From Campanula takesimana (Eukaryota > Streptophyta > Magnoliopsida > Asterales > Campanulaceae), in assembly GCA_026119855.1 (NCBI GenBank), contig JAOWBW010000281.1:558001-622000 (forward strand): a stretch of DNA of 64,000 nt, read 5' to 3'. Positions 24,378 through 34,165 of the stretch are shown here, one piece after another (the stretch's first letter is position 1; each line of letters begins with the position of its first letter). Position numbers and translations under genes: made by a program. The notes beneath the pieces were generated by a model that saw nothing but the letters and a program-made list of their open reading frames with translations, was not told where the DNA came from and ran no database searches.

Positions 24378-24653
24378 CTCCCTTCGTCTCAAAGTATGTC
24401 CCCCCCCCCCTCATTTAAACGAAAATTAAGAAATGGTGGAAGTGATGTAAGTGTTGTGAGTGTAAAATTAAAGTAAGAGAGAGTATGAGTGAGAGGGAAT
24501 AGTAAGTTGATTGGTGTTGCGAGTATAAAAGTAAATTAAGAGAGATAATGAGTGGGAGGAACAGTGAAGATTCTTTGCCATTTTTGAAAGTGAATATATA
24601 CTCTGGGACAGACTAAAAAAGAAAGATGGACATATACTCAGTTGTGAGACGGA
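24378..24653. mobile_element. MITE truncated at the viral junction
   Basis: Left end CTCCCTTCGTCTCAAAGTAT after TA; right arm reaches CTCAGTTGTGAGACGGA and is cut where viral sequence starts at 24654. The final GGAGTA expected for the family is missing. The virus or a later deletion therefore interrupted this terminal repeat. Confidence 0.65.
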
Positions 24654-24812
24654 GCCACTGTTCATAAAACGCCCAGATCCCCCTGCATAAATACCGCCTC
24701 CGCTTATATCTAGTAAGTTTTTCTATGTCTTTTATATTGTTGAATTTTAAATTTATAATTTTTAAATTATTATGGTTAACAGAGACCGCTAAAATCTGCC
24801 CTATACCCCCTT
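24654..24812 (+). repeat. Viral terminal redundancy, left copy
   Basis: Begins GCCACTGTTCATAAAAC and ends CTGCCCTATACCC. It matches 33063-33213 with about five substitutions by eye, roughly 3 percent. This is a second passage through the same part of a circular genome. Confidence 0.9.
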
Positions 24813-24815
24813 AAA

Positions 24816-24827
24816 TGGTATCAGAGC
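24816..24827 (+). promoter_or_regulatory. Reverse-transcription primer binding site (tRNA-Met)
   Basis: TGGTATCAGAGC is the complement of the 3' end of plant initiator tRNA-Met, the minus-strand primer of all Caulimoviridae. It marks position 1 of the viral map. Confidence 0.92.
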
Positions 24828-25258
24828 ATGGTTGATCTTAATTCTAAAAGACTAGAACAGGCTTGTGAGGTGGCAGTGTGAAGTAAGTCCACGATTGATC
24901 AAGAACCCGTCTAGGTGAAGAAAAGGGATCAATTATGCTATGATTATTATTTTTGGGATTAAAGGCTGGAATTTACTGGTCATTATATTTATCATGTTAA
25001 TTAATGTGTTTATCATTTATTTGTGTTTTTATAATATTGGTATATAGGCTGGAAACATCTTACATGCCTAAAACTCTTAACCTTGGAATTCAAACTCCAG
25101 TTAAGGTGACAATCCGAATGGATTGTTGGTTCAAGGTGAAACAAAGCCACGTACCAATTTATTTTTAATCGCTTGATTATAAAGTTTACTCGTTTTATAA
25201 AGGGCTATTTGACTATCTTATGAAGGATTTTAGGATTAAGTAATAAGCTAAGGGATAG
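24828..25258 (+). other. Viral leader
   Basis: About 430 bp between the primer site and ORF1 without a long frame. It contains short ATG-started frames (for example from 25063), typical of pararetroviral leaders where ribosome shunting is known. No fold was computed. Confidence 0.6.
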
Positions 25259-25929
25259 GAATTTTTTCTCATTATTGCTTCCTCTAACTCGTCTCCCCTC
25301 GATATAATCGAACTTCTAAACCTCTCACTCTCCAACCAACGAACTTTAGTTAAAATAACTGAAAACTTAGATTATATTAAACATTTGAATAATCAGATTC
25401 TAGTAGAATTAAGAGACATTCATAAAAATTTACCTACAAAACAAGATTTTCAACAGATAAATTACTTATTAGAAAATTCGAAACCCCGACAAATATTAGA
25501 AGCAAAAGAATTATTACATAAAGTAGAAAAACAAGTTGTTAGTTTAGAACAAGTTATTACTACAGTTAAAGGTATAGTCGAAAGCTAAAACTGGAAACTA
25601 GGGAATATATACAGGCTTTAAGAGAAGCTAAGGCTTATAAACCCGACGACAATAAAGAAGAAATTACTGGGTTTACATCTTATAGCGGAACTAGTAAGTC
25701 CGACAAGACATATCCAAGTTTATTTAATTTCATTATAAGCTTATTATTACAAATCATAGACAAACTAAATAGAATCTTAGACACAGTTAATAAACCACAG
25801 CCAAGTAAGCCAACATTGGATAACGACTTAGAAAAAATAATTAGTGGAATTAATAAATTAAGTTTAGGTGAAGAAGTAAAAATTAAGCGAAAACCTTTAC
25901 CATATTCACATTGGGTACCAAGAAAATGA
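25259..25929 (+). pseudogene. Viral ORF1, coiled-coil protein of unknown role, frameshifted
   Basis: Open from 25259 to the stop at 25586-25588 in one frame, continuing in the next frame to TGA 25927-25929. An indel around 25575-25588 is likely. No ATG opens the first part. The product is lysine- and glutamate-rich with heptad-like stretches (KQVVSLEQVITTVKGIV), suggesting a coiled coil. Small ORFs upstream of the movement gene in related viruses include virion-associated or unknown proteins; which this is cannot be said. The second part has a short hydrophobic patch (LFNFIISLLLQIIDKL). The TGA overlaps an ATG at 25926-25928 that probably starts ORF2. Confidence 0.65.
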
Positions 25930-28626
25930 ATAATCAACAAGATAGAAGCTTTTTTAGGAAGGAGCCGAACATTACAAGAAGCTAGGAATTCAACTAGCAA
26001 CATACAGGATCAAATCACATCCGAAAGTTTTCTTAATAGAATTATAAGAAGAGGATCAGGATCTACAAGTAGCCAACAAGCAGTTCAAATAGAAGAAGAA
26101 ATAGATCTAGAAAGAAATATAGATTTATATAATCAACATCAATTAGATATATTAAATCCTAGAATATTGTATCAAACAGGAATATTAAACCTTAATACAA
26201 CATTAATACGCAGTAGTAGAGAAGAAAGCCTTAGAATAGTTGATAGAACTGTAACAATAGATTTATTTTCACCAGAAACAATACAAAAAATTAAACAATC
26301 CGGAAAACATTTTGCACATATAGGATTAATAGTAATAGGCATTAAAGCTCTAGGAAGAAAAAATTTAGGAACAAAATTATTAGCTCTAATATTAGACAAA
26401 TCATGGAAAACAGAATTAAAAAAGGCGATTATTTCAGGAATGGAAATAGACTTAAGCCAAAATACAGCTCTATTTTATTGTACACCAGGAATCCTAAAAG
26501 ACATTAAAGATCTACAAAACATTAAAATAGCTCTTCAAACAAAAGGGTATGAAAATTATGAAGGAAATAATATTGTAATAAGTATTGGAACACTAGGAAA
26601 AGCTAGTAATAGAAGTGGAATGAAATACAAGGTTAACATTGAAGGAATAGTAAATACAATAGCTTCAAAATCAATACAAATGATAGATCCGATTAAAATA
26701 GACCCGGAAGAATTAGCAGGGTTAGAATGGTCGTTAGACGACTTAAAAGAACAGGAAAATGAAATATTAGTTCCAAGACAAAGTTACATATACGAAGGAT
26801 TAAATGGATCACAAAGCTTAAAATTTTTAAATTTTAAAAAAGAAACGGCTAAAAAAGAAGATGAAGATGAAACAGAGTACAATTTTATGAATATCGAAGA
26901 AAATGAAGAACCTATATACGATACAGATGAAGAAAATACAAAACCTATCTATGATACAGATAATGAAGATAATGAAATTATTTTCGGATTCGATAAATTC
27001 GAACAAGAAGAAAATGACTTTAGTATAATAGATTATTTAGAAATGGAACCATCTACAGGCTTTAAAATAGAAGAAACTAGCAAAACATTTGATGAAATAA
27101 TAAATAAAAAATTCACTGAGCTAAATATCCAAGAAGAAGTAGATGACATGATAATAGAATGTATTACAGAATTAGGATGGACCTATGAAGATAGTTATAA
27201 TAAATTACAAGAAATATACAATTTACCCTTGGTAGAAAATATACAACAAGGAAAAACAATGATATCAGATTTTTACAAACAAGAAAAAACTTTCATGGAT
27301 CAAGACATGATTAATACAAGAAAAAGGGCTAAAATGGAATTGACAGAACCAGGAACAGCAACAGAAGATGTAATAGGAAGGGAAACATGGACCCCTCCGA
27401 TACAACAATACATAGGAGAATCTAAATACATTAGTCAAGGAAATAGGTTACCAATAGGAAACCTCTACAGTGGTAGCATGTTATTACTAGAAAAACAAAA
27501 ACCTCAATTATGGGGCGATGAAATATTAATATGGGAACAAATAGTAGTAAGACTATGGGAAACAAATAAAAGAGACAGTATGGATATGTTTTCATATTTA
27601 GAAACAACATTAGGCCCAATAGCCTTAGGCATCTGGCAAAGTAAAAAAGCCCAAGACCCAGATGAAATAAATAGATTAAAAGCCATAGGAGATAATCCAT
27701 ATAATTTCACAAGTCAAATAAGAACATTAATATTAGGAGTAGACCCAGCTAAAAACACTACTCTTATACAAGATACAGCAATTAGAAACTTAGAACAATT
27801 AAGTATAGCAGACATGAAATACATAAATGAATTTACACTAGACTTTACTAGATTACTCTCACAAACAGGTCAAGCTATGGAAGATGACCTTTGTGATAAA
27901 TATTTTGTTAAATTACCCGGAGATTTAGGACGAAACATCCATGAATCTTGGAAACAACAATTTAGTGATAAAAAGAATCTAGGAATAGGACCTAGAATTA
28001 CGTATACATTTACTATATTAGAAGATAAATGCAAAGAAGTAACCCTACAAGAACAATTAAAAAAGAGTGCTTACGCCTTTTGTAAAACAGCTATATATAC
28101 ACCACAGGCTTATGGTCATTATAATAAACCAACAAGGAAATTTATAAGAAAAAGTACTACATACAAAAGAGAATATAAACCTTACACAGGTCATAGATAT
28201 GTTAAAAGACCACAGACTAGAAAATGTAAATGCTTTATTTGCGGCGACGAAAAACATTTAGCAAATAAATGCCCAAATAAAAACAAAAATACAGAAAGAA
28301 GTAACTTAGTAGAACAACTAGGCGAATACAAAATAGAACCTTTAGAAATGACAAATTTAGATAATGAATCAGTCTACAGCATTTATAGTGATGACGAGGA
28401 TAGTCAACTCACTAAAGTAACATACACATATATGAATAGAGAAGAAGAATGTAAACATAACTGGATAAATAGACGAGGAAATAATTACATTAAATGTTTT
28501 AATTGTGGATATTTTCCTAGTATAGAGAAAAGATCACAATGTAACATATGCTTTAAAGAAATATGTTATTTATGTCTAAATACATTATATAATCAAAATA
28601 TGACTATAGAAAACAATCCCTCATAA
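25926..28626 (+). pseudogene. Viral ORF2, fused movement protein and coat protein
   Basis: One long frame runs from 25930 to 28626. The probable ATG at 25926 is in another frame, so a small indel near the T-run at 25950-25956 is inferred. The first 250 residues of the long frame are of the 30K movement type (GIKALGRKNLGTKLL, LFYCTPG). A very acidic stretch follows (about residues 230-340 counted from 26167). The later part is coat-like and ends with a CX2CX4HX4C zinc knuckle (CFICGDEKHLANKC, about 687-700) and a second cysteine-rich cluster (CFNCG, CNICFKEICYLC) at the very C-terminus. Apart from the start region I see no stop. ORF3 follows after about 25 bases. Confidence 0.88.
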
Positions 28627-28651
28627 GAGGTCAATATAAAACTAATTATAG

Positions 28652-30848
28652 AAAAAAATAAATAAACACGAAATTACAAATGAATTACATAACTTAAAAC
28701 TGTTAAATATTGAGGATAGAGTCTCACGAATAGAAAACACAGTGTACAAAAATAAACAAAAGTTAGGAGAACCTTTAATACAAGAAGATTTAACTAATAT
28801 GTCTACAGAACATACGTTAATCCAAACAAAAAATATTACAAATATGATTAATCTACAGTGTAGATTATGGTTAGATAACCAAAAATACTTAGATCTTACA
28901 GCATTATTAGATACAGGAGCAACTAAAAGTGTAATATCACATAGTATGGTACCAACAGAGTTTAAAAAAGAATTACCATATAAATTAGTCACAAGAACTA
29001 TAGAAGATAGATTAATGACAATTACACATTATATAGATCCAATAGGGATACAATTTATAGATTTCTCAGGAAACTACAGTCTAAAATATGATATACCCCA
29101 AGTAAACATTAGTCCTGAATATGTAAAATCAAAAGATTTCATATTAGGCCTTAATTTTATATTAGGATTACAGGGTGCAATTACTATTACAAAAAATTAT
29201 ATCACCTTAAGCAAACACATTTATAGTATACCAACCCTTCGATATACACAAACATCAGAGTTAGCACAGAAGCGTGGTGGACTTGGCCACTTAGAGTTTT
29301 TACGCCAAAATCACCCTAAAACAAATATAAACATAGAAAATGAAACATTGAAACTCTTTACAAATATGCTAACACATGAGTTAGAAAAAGGCTTAGACAT
29401 AACAAAAAGTAATAACCATCCTATCATTTTACACTTAGAAAAAATAGGACTAATAGGAGAAGACATTATGAACTCGAAAGTTACATATATATGCAAGTTT
29501 AAAATAAAAAACCCTGATATAACTATAAGAACAGCAAACATTGAATATAGTCCTCTAGATAAAGAGGAATTCAAAAACCAAATACCTGAAATGATAAAAC
29601 AAAAATTAATTAGAAAATCAGAAAGTCCACATAGATCAGCAACATTTATAGTTAGAAATCATAGCGAAATAAAAAGGGGAAAAACTAGAATAGTCTATAA
29701 CTATAAAAGGCTAAATGACAATACAGAAGATGACAGATACAATATACCTAATAAAGATTCATTAATAAATTTAATACAAAAGAAAAAGGTATTTTCAAAA
29801 TTTGATTTAAAATCAGGATACAATCAACTCAAATTATCAGAGGAATTTAAACCATGGACAGCCTTCACATGTTCTGAAGGACAATTCGAATGGAACGTGT
29901 TAAGTTTTGGTTTAAAAAATGCCCCTTCAATTTTTCAAAGATTTATGGATAACATATTCTTAAAATATGAATTTTACATGGTATATATAGATGACATTTT
30001 AGTAGCTAGTGAAACAGTTAAAGAACACGAAAATCATTTAAAACAAGTGTTTAGCGAAATTAAAAATCATGGGATAGTAGTATCAAAAAAGAAAATGGAG
30101 CTCTTTAAAAGAAAGATATCCTTTTTAGGATTAGAAATAGGGAATGGAAAAATAGAATTACAACCCCATATTGCTACAAAAATTATAGAATTCCCAGAAA
30201 AATTAGAAAGTTTAAAATAAATACAAGCCTTCTTAGGTTTAGTCAATTATGCTAGAAAATTTATTCCTAATTTATCAAAATTAGTAGGACCATTATATAG
30301 TAAAACTACAAAAAATGGACAAAGACATTTTAACAAAGAAGATATGAAGTTAGTAAAAGAAATTAAAGAGGTAGTTAAAAAGATTAAACCTTTAGAGTTA
30401 CCCCTAGTCACTGATTACATAATAATATAAACAGATGGGTGTAAAGAAGGATGGGGAGACGTTCTTCTTTGTAAACCAAATAAATATTCACCTAAAAATA
30501 GCGAAAAAAAATTGCGCATACTCTAGCGGAAACTTTAATAAAACAAGATTAAATTGGACTAGCTTAGATTATGAAATACAAGCCTTGATAAATGCCTTAG
30601 AAAAATTCAAGATTTTCTTAAATAAAGAATTTACAATTAGAACAGATTGTGAGGCAATAGTTAAATTTATAAAAAATGATCAAAGTAAAAAAGTCAACAG
30701 GACTAGATGGATTAATTTACAAAACATAATACAAGGAAGCGGGTATAGTATTAATTTTGAACACATTAAAGGAAAAAATAATACTATTGCTGACCTTCTA
30801 TCTAGAAATTTGAACAGGTTATTTCATGGAGAAAGACAAAGGATTTAG
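28652..30848 (+). pseudogene. Viral ORF3, protease / reverse transcriptase / RNase H, interrupted
   Basis: The frame is open from 28652, with no ATG before 28799. Domains in order: aspartic protease (LLDTGATKSVIS, about 28905), reverse transcriptase with YIDDILVAS at about 29983-30009, connection, RNase H (TDG at 30431; DCEAIV and LDYEIQAL further on). Breaks: in-frame TAA at 30218-30220, TAA at 30428-30430 directly before the RNase H TDG, and a frame change near the A-run at 30504-30511; after it the other frame stays open to 30848. It overlaps ORF4 by 23 bases. The RT core itself looks intact, but the polyprotein could not be made whole from this copy. Confidence 0.9.
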
Positions 30849-32601
30849 AAGAGTGGTACATCCCAAACAGACAAAGAATACATCCATGGATACATCTGAC
30901 AGTGATAGCAGTAGTGACAACATGCCACAGTTACAGTTAACATCTCCCAACAGTCAGTCACAAGCATTATCACAGGCTGGGCCAAGCCGTATACCAAAAT
31001 TGTCCGATAAACATTTTGTTACAAATAGGGCTCAACCAAAAGCCCAACAACAAACAATTACATTCGGCCCAAACATTTTACCTGTTTGCACCGAGGATAA
31101 ACAAAAATTCAGGCCCGTTTTTGGGACTGGTTTAACAGACAAACAACAATGCATTCTTGATAACCTCTGGCATATACATACATTTCCCAATGAATCAACA
31201 AAAAAGGTTCAAATTTTAAATTCCCTTGGATTTTATTTTCTCGAAATGACTCGAAAGGCGTCCGAGAATACAGTTACACCCAAACGATTTTCACATTACA
31301 TTATATTTAGAGGCACCAAAATTGGAGTCTTTAACAAATGGGACACAGTGGTAAAACACATACAGTGCATAGATCCCCTCTATAAAGGGTGTTACAGTTT
31401 TTCCGAAGCCATAAGCATGGCAAGAGGACATTTCGGGCTTGATAACTTCTTTATTGAACCCGAAGAAGTTAAAACATTTTCTCAAATAACAAAAGAGAGC
31501 CCCGAACAAATTATCCAAAAACAAGAAAGAATCATTTCAAATTTACAACATAAGCTTTCTCAAAAGGGAAAGGAAATTCAAACAATACATGAAACACCAT
31601 TACAGTTGGAAAATCGAAAGTTGAAACAGGAGATAGAAACTCTTAAAAACAAATTAAAAGATACAAAAGAGCCAATTTACAGAAATTTTGATAAATTCAA
31701 GGCTCGAATACTTGACATTCCATGGAGGCATACTCTGAAACCTGTTTTGGAGAAAATAGAAGGCCTCGATGACATCATCTCAGAAAAAATTTGTACTGGA
31801 TTTCCCTTAATCCTGTACAAGTTACAACAGAAAATAGTTCAAATTGTGTTTAAAGAACTAAATTACAGAGGTATAACAGTAGTCGAAAGGATAGACAATA
31901 ACGGACATGATACAAGAATTTTGTTATTACGGATCGATCTATTCAAAACTGACATGCCAAAGGAACTTATCACACAATTTTACCATTATGGAATGATAGA
32001 TTACATTGAATTTCGATTAACCCCTTCTACAGAAGAAATATTAAATACATTTGGGGAAAAGTTTACAATGGTAGCTGGGAATATAGCCACACATTCTTAC
32101 ACACAAAAGGTTGGGTGCAAAATATTCGCATCCTTTCCAGACTCAGACAGCCATACATACAGGCCCGCAAGAAAGAGGGTTTTCATCAGCAGCAACCTCA
32201 CAGATCACAGACTACTATCAACAGCGGTCAAAATAGAGAGCCATATTGATTTCACAAGCCTTGCTTGGTTACATGAGCAAGATGTAGACAAAATCACAGA
32301 CTTTCACACCGGGTTCATAAAGCGACATCAACAAACACCAGAACTTCCTAAGAACTTCCCATGGCAGCTCTATAAGCTAATGGCGGAAGGACATTACATA
32401 CAAATTTGGGCAACAGACAACTGGAACATGCTTCTACCATTTCTTGGAGAAGGCGAGACATTAGACGAACAACACATTATCAATGAAGAAAGGCCATGGT
32501 CTTATCCAGGACCAGGCGATCCATACGATGACAACATGCAAGACGCACAATCAGATGGGGACACAATCCCAACAATCGACAGCACACACAGAGACTACTA
32601 A
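30826..32601 (+). CDS. Viral ORF4, transactivator/viroplasmin-like protein, open
   Basis: Complete 591-codon frame with ATG at 30826 and stop TAG-type end at 32601. Residues about 150-195 (HYIIFRGTKIGVFNKW, then KGCYSFSEA) match the viroplasmin/TAV signature seen in caulimovirus inclusion-body proteins and RNase H1 N-termini. A glutamine- and lysine-rich coiled-coil stretch follows (about 225-285). The C-terminal 250 residues are unfamiliar. Known role of the family: reinitiation of translation on polycistronic viral RNA and formation of virus factories in the cytoplasm. Base composition is less A-rich than ORFs 1-3. It is the only viral ORF without a visible break. Whether it is expressed is unknown. 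Confidence 0.85.
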   Translation: MEKDKGFRRVVHPKQTKNTSMDTSDSDSSSDNMPQLQLTSPNSQSQALSQAGPSRIPKLSDKHFVTNRAQPKAQQQTITFGPNILPVCTEDKQKFRPVFGTGLTDKQQCILDNLWHIHTFPNESTKKVQILNSLGFYFLEMTRKASENTVTPKRFSHYIIFRGTKIGVFNKWDTVVKHIQCIDPLYKGCYSFSEAISMARGHFGLDNFFIEPEEVKTFSQITKESPEQIIQKQERIISNLQHKLSQKGKEIQTIHETPLQLENRKLKQEIETLKNKLKDTKEPIYRNFDKFKARILDIPWRHTLKPVLEKIEGLDDIISEKICTGFPLILYKLQQKIVQIVFKELNYRGITVVERIDNNGHDTRILLLRIDLFKTDMPKELITQFYHYGMIDYIEFRLTPSTEEILNTFGEKFTMVAGNIATHSYTQKVGCKIFASFPDSDSHTYRPARKRVFISSNLTDHRLLSTAVKIESHIDFTSLAWLHEQDVDKITDFHTGFIKRHQQTPELPKNFPWQLYKLMAEGHYIQIWATDNWNMLLPFLGEGETLDEQHIINEERPWSYPGPGDPYDDNMQDAQSDGDTIPTIDSTHRDY

Positions 32602-33062
32602 AACGTAAGCAATGACAATAGCCAACAAACAACTCAAGCGCTGACATAAGGCGGCCGACAGAATTCTGAAACTTTTTGAAATTTTCAGCAAATAATTCAA
32701 AGATTAGGTTTACTTTTGCTTTAAGTCATTTTCAACTTTTTGTAAAGTTTCTTTTTGCGAAATTATTTTCGCCTTTTACTGTGTAGATATTGAAAAACTT
32801 GTAAAGTTAGATTCCTAGGTAATCCGGTATACTTAACCGGCTAGATAGGTTGCAATTTCTGAGGTTATAAAAACCTCATTTTACTTCATTTATAAACACG
32901 CAGAAAAAACCCATCAATATAGAGAATTTTCTTAAAATTATGACAGCTTAATTTCTCTCTCCGATTCCCTTAGTAACTATTGCTTAATTTCCTTTATAAT
33001 CCTTCAAGCACTTCATATTATAGCCCTCTATAAAAAAGAAAAAAAGAAAAAAGAGTGTACCA
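32602..33062 (+). promoter_or_regulatory. Viral intergenic region and promoter
   Basis: Non-coding. TGACATAAGG at 32642 resembles the as-1/TGACG activator region of caulimovirid promoters. TTTATAAACAC at about 32888 is a good TATA box, with transcription expected about 30 bp downstream. In the circular genome this precedes the leader; in the integrated copy it lies after all ORFs. Motif assignment is by resemblance. Confidence 0.6.
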
Positions 33063-33213
33063 GCCACTGTTCATAAAACACCCAGATCCCCCTGCATAAA
33101 TACCGCATCCGCTTATATCTAGTAAGTTTTTCTATGTCTTTTATATTGTTGAATTTTAAATTTTAAATTTTTAAATTATTATGGTTAACAGAGACCGCTA
33201 AAATCTTCCCTAT
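33063..33213 (+). repeat. Viral terminal redundancy, right copy
   Basis: Repeats 24654-24812 and breaks off at CTATACCC, just before the primer site would be reached. The inverted fragment follows directly. Confidence 0.9.
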
Positions 33214-33489
33214 ACCCAAGTCCACCACGCTTCTGTGCTAACTCTGATGTTTGTGTATATCGAAGGGTTGGTATACTATAAATGTGTTTGCTTAAGGTGA
33301 TATAATTTTTTGTAATAGTAATTGCACCCTGTAATCCTAATATAAAATTAAGGCCTAATATGAAATCTTTTGATTTTACATATTCAGGACTAATGTTTAC
33401 TTGGGGTATATCATATTTTAGACTGTAGTTTCCTGAGAAATCTATAAATTGTATCCCTATTGGATCTATATAATGTGTAATTGTCATTA
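33214..33489 (-). pseudogene. Inverted fragment of viral ORF3 (protease region)
   Basis: Reverse complement of about 29013-29285. Translated on the minus strand it gives the same residues as ORF3 over about 90 positions, with no difference noticed. It is abruptly joined on both sides: viral leader on the left, an inverted-repeat element on the right at 33490. Confidence 0.9.
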
Positions 33490-33830
33490 GGTGCTCAAAT
33501 GAGAACCTAAATATCGTGAGAACCAATCATAACCATTAGATTAGAAAAAAAAAAAATCAAGGGTACATATGTTAGATACAATTGATACACTTAGATACAT
33601 TACAAAAATTTCGATTACACTTGGATATAATAGGTTAATAAGTATTGTATCTAAGTGTTGCACTTGGATACACTATGTTAAAAACTAATGTATCCAATTG
33701 TTTTTCAAAAATTAACTAATGTATCCAAGTGTATCTAACATCTGGACCCTTGATTTTTTTTCTAATCTAATGGTTATGATTGGTTCTCACGGTTCTCATA
33801 TAAAATGGTTCTCACAGGAGCGTGACCCTA
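33490..33830. mobile_element. Micron-like inverted-repeat element, copy 2
   Basis: Starts GGTGCTCAAATGAGAACC and ends GGTTCTCACAGGAGCGTGAC before a short (TA)n. The interior (TTGGATACACTATG and similar) is homologous to the element at 5987-6340 in opposite orientation. It abuts the viral fragment. Confidence 0.75.
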
Positions 33831-33838
33831 TATATATA

Positions 33839-34165
33839 TAGGTGCTCAAATGAGAACATAAATATCGTGAGAACCGTGAGAACCAATCATAACCATTAGA
33901 TTAAGAAAAAAAATCAAGGGTCCATATATTAGATACAATTGATACACTTAGATACATTACAAAAAAATCGATATTACACTTGGATACAATAGGTTAATAA
34001 GTATTGTATCTAAGTGTTGCACTTAGATACACTATGTTAAAAACTAATGTATCCAATTGTTTTTCAAAAATTAACTAATGTATCCAAGTGTATCCAATGT
34101 ATCTAATATCCGGACCCTTGATTTTTTTTTCTAATCTAATGGTTATGATTGGTTCTCACGGTTCT
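33839..34165. mobile_element. Micron-like inverted-repeat element, copy 3
   Basis: Again GGTGCTCAAATGAGAAC after TATATATA, with nearly the same interior as copy 2. The right end GGTTCTCACGGTTCTCATG runs straight into the next element at about 34166, so one of the two is nested. Confidence 0.75.

Larger units (their letters stand above)
24654..33489 (+). mobile_element. Endogenous pararetrovirus (Caulimoviridae), rearranged and partly decayed
   Basis: An integrated copy slightly longer than one viral genome. Order: leader, tRNA-Met primer site, ORF1, ORF2 (movement plus coat), ORF3 (protease, RT, RNase H), ORF4 (transactivator type), promoter region, then a repeat of the leader start. The same sequence at 24654 and 33063 gives a circular genome length of about 8.4 kb. 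Four ORFs with fused movement and coat domains and a separate transactivator resemble solendoviruses or cavemoviruses; genus placement is inference. There is no integrase and there are no LTRs, as expected for this family. ORFs 1-3 are broken. The promoter lies at the right end, not ahead of the ORFs, so this linear copy is unlikely to yield a full genomic transcript. The last 276 bp are an inverted piece of ORF3. Confidence 0.93.

Noticed and set aside
27431..27710. Hydrophobic minus-strand frames opposite viral ORF2
   Set aside because: Mirror frames of an A-rich coding strand; the plus-strand coat region explains the sequence.
24654..33489. LTR retrotransposon (Metaviridae)
   Set aside because: No integrase and no LTRs, but movement, coat and transactivator-type genes are present; the repeated ends fit circular-genome redundancy instead.
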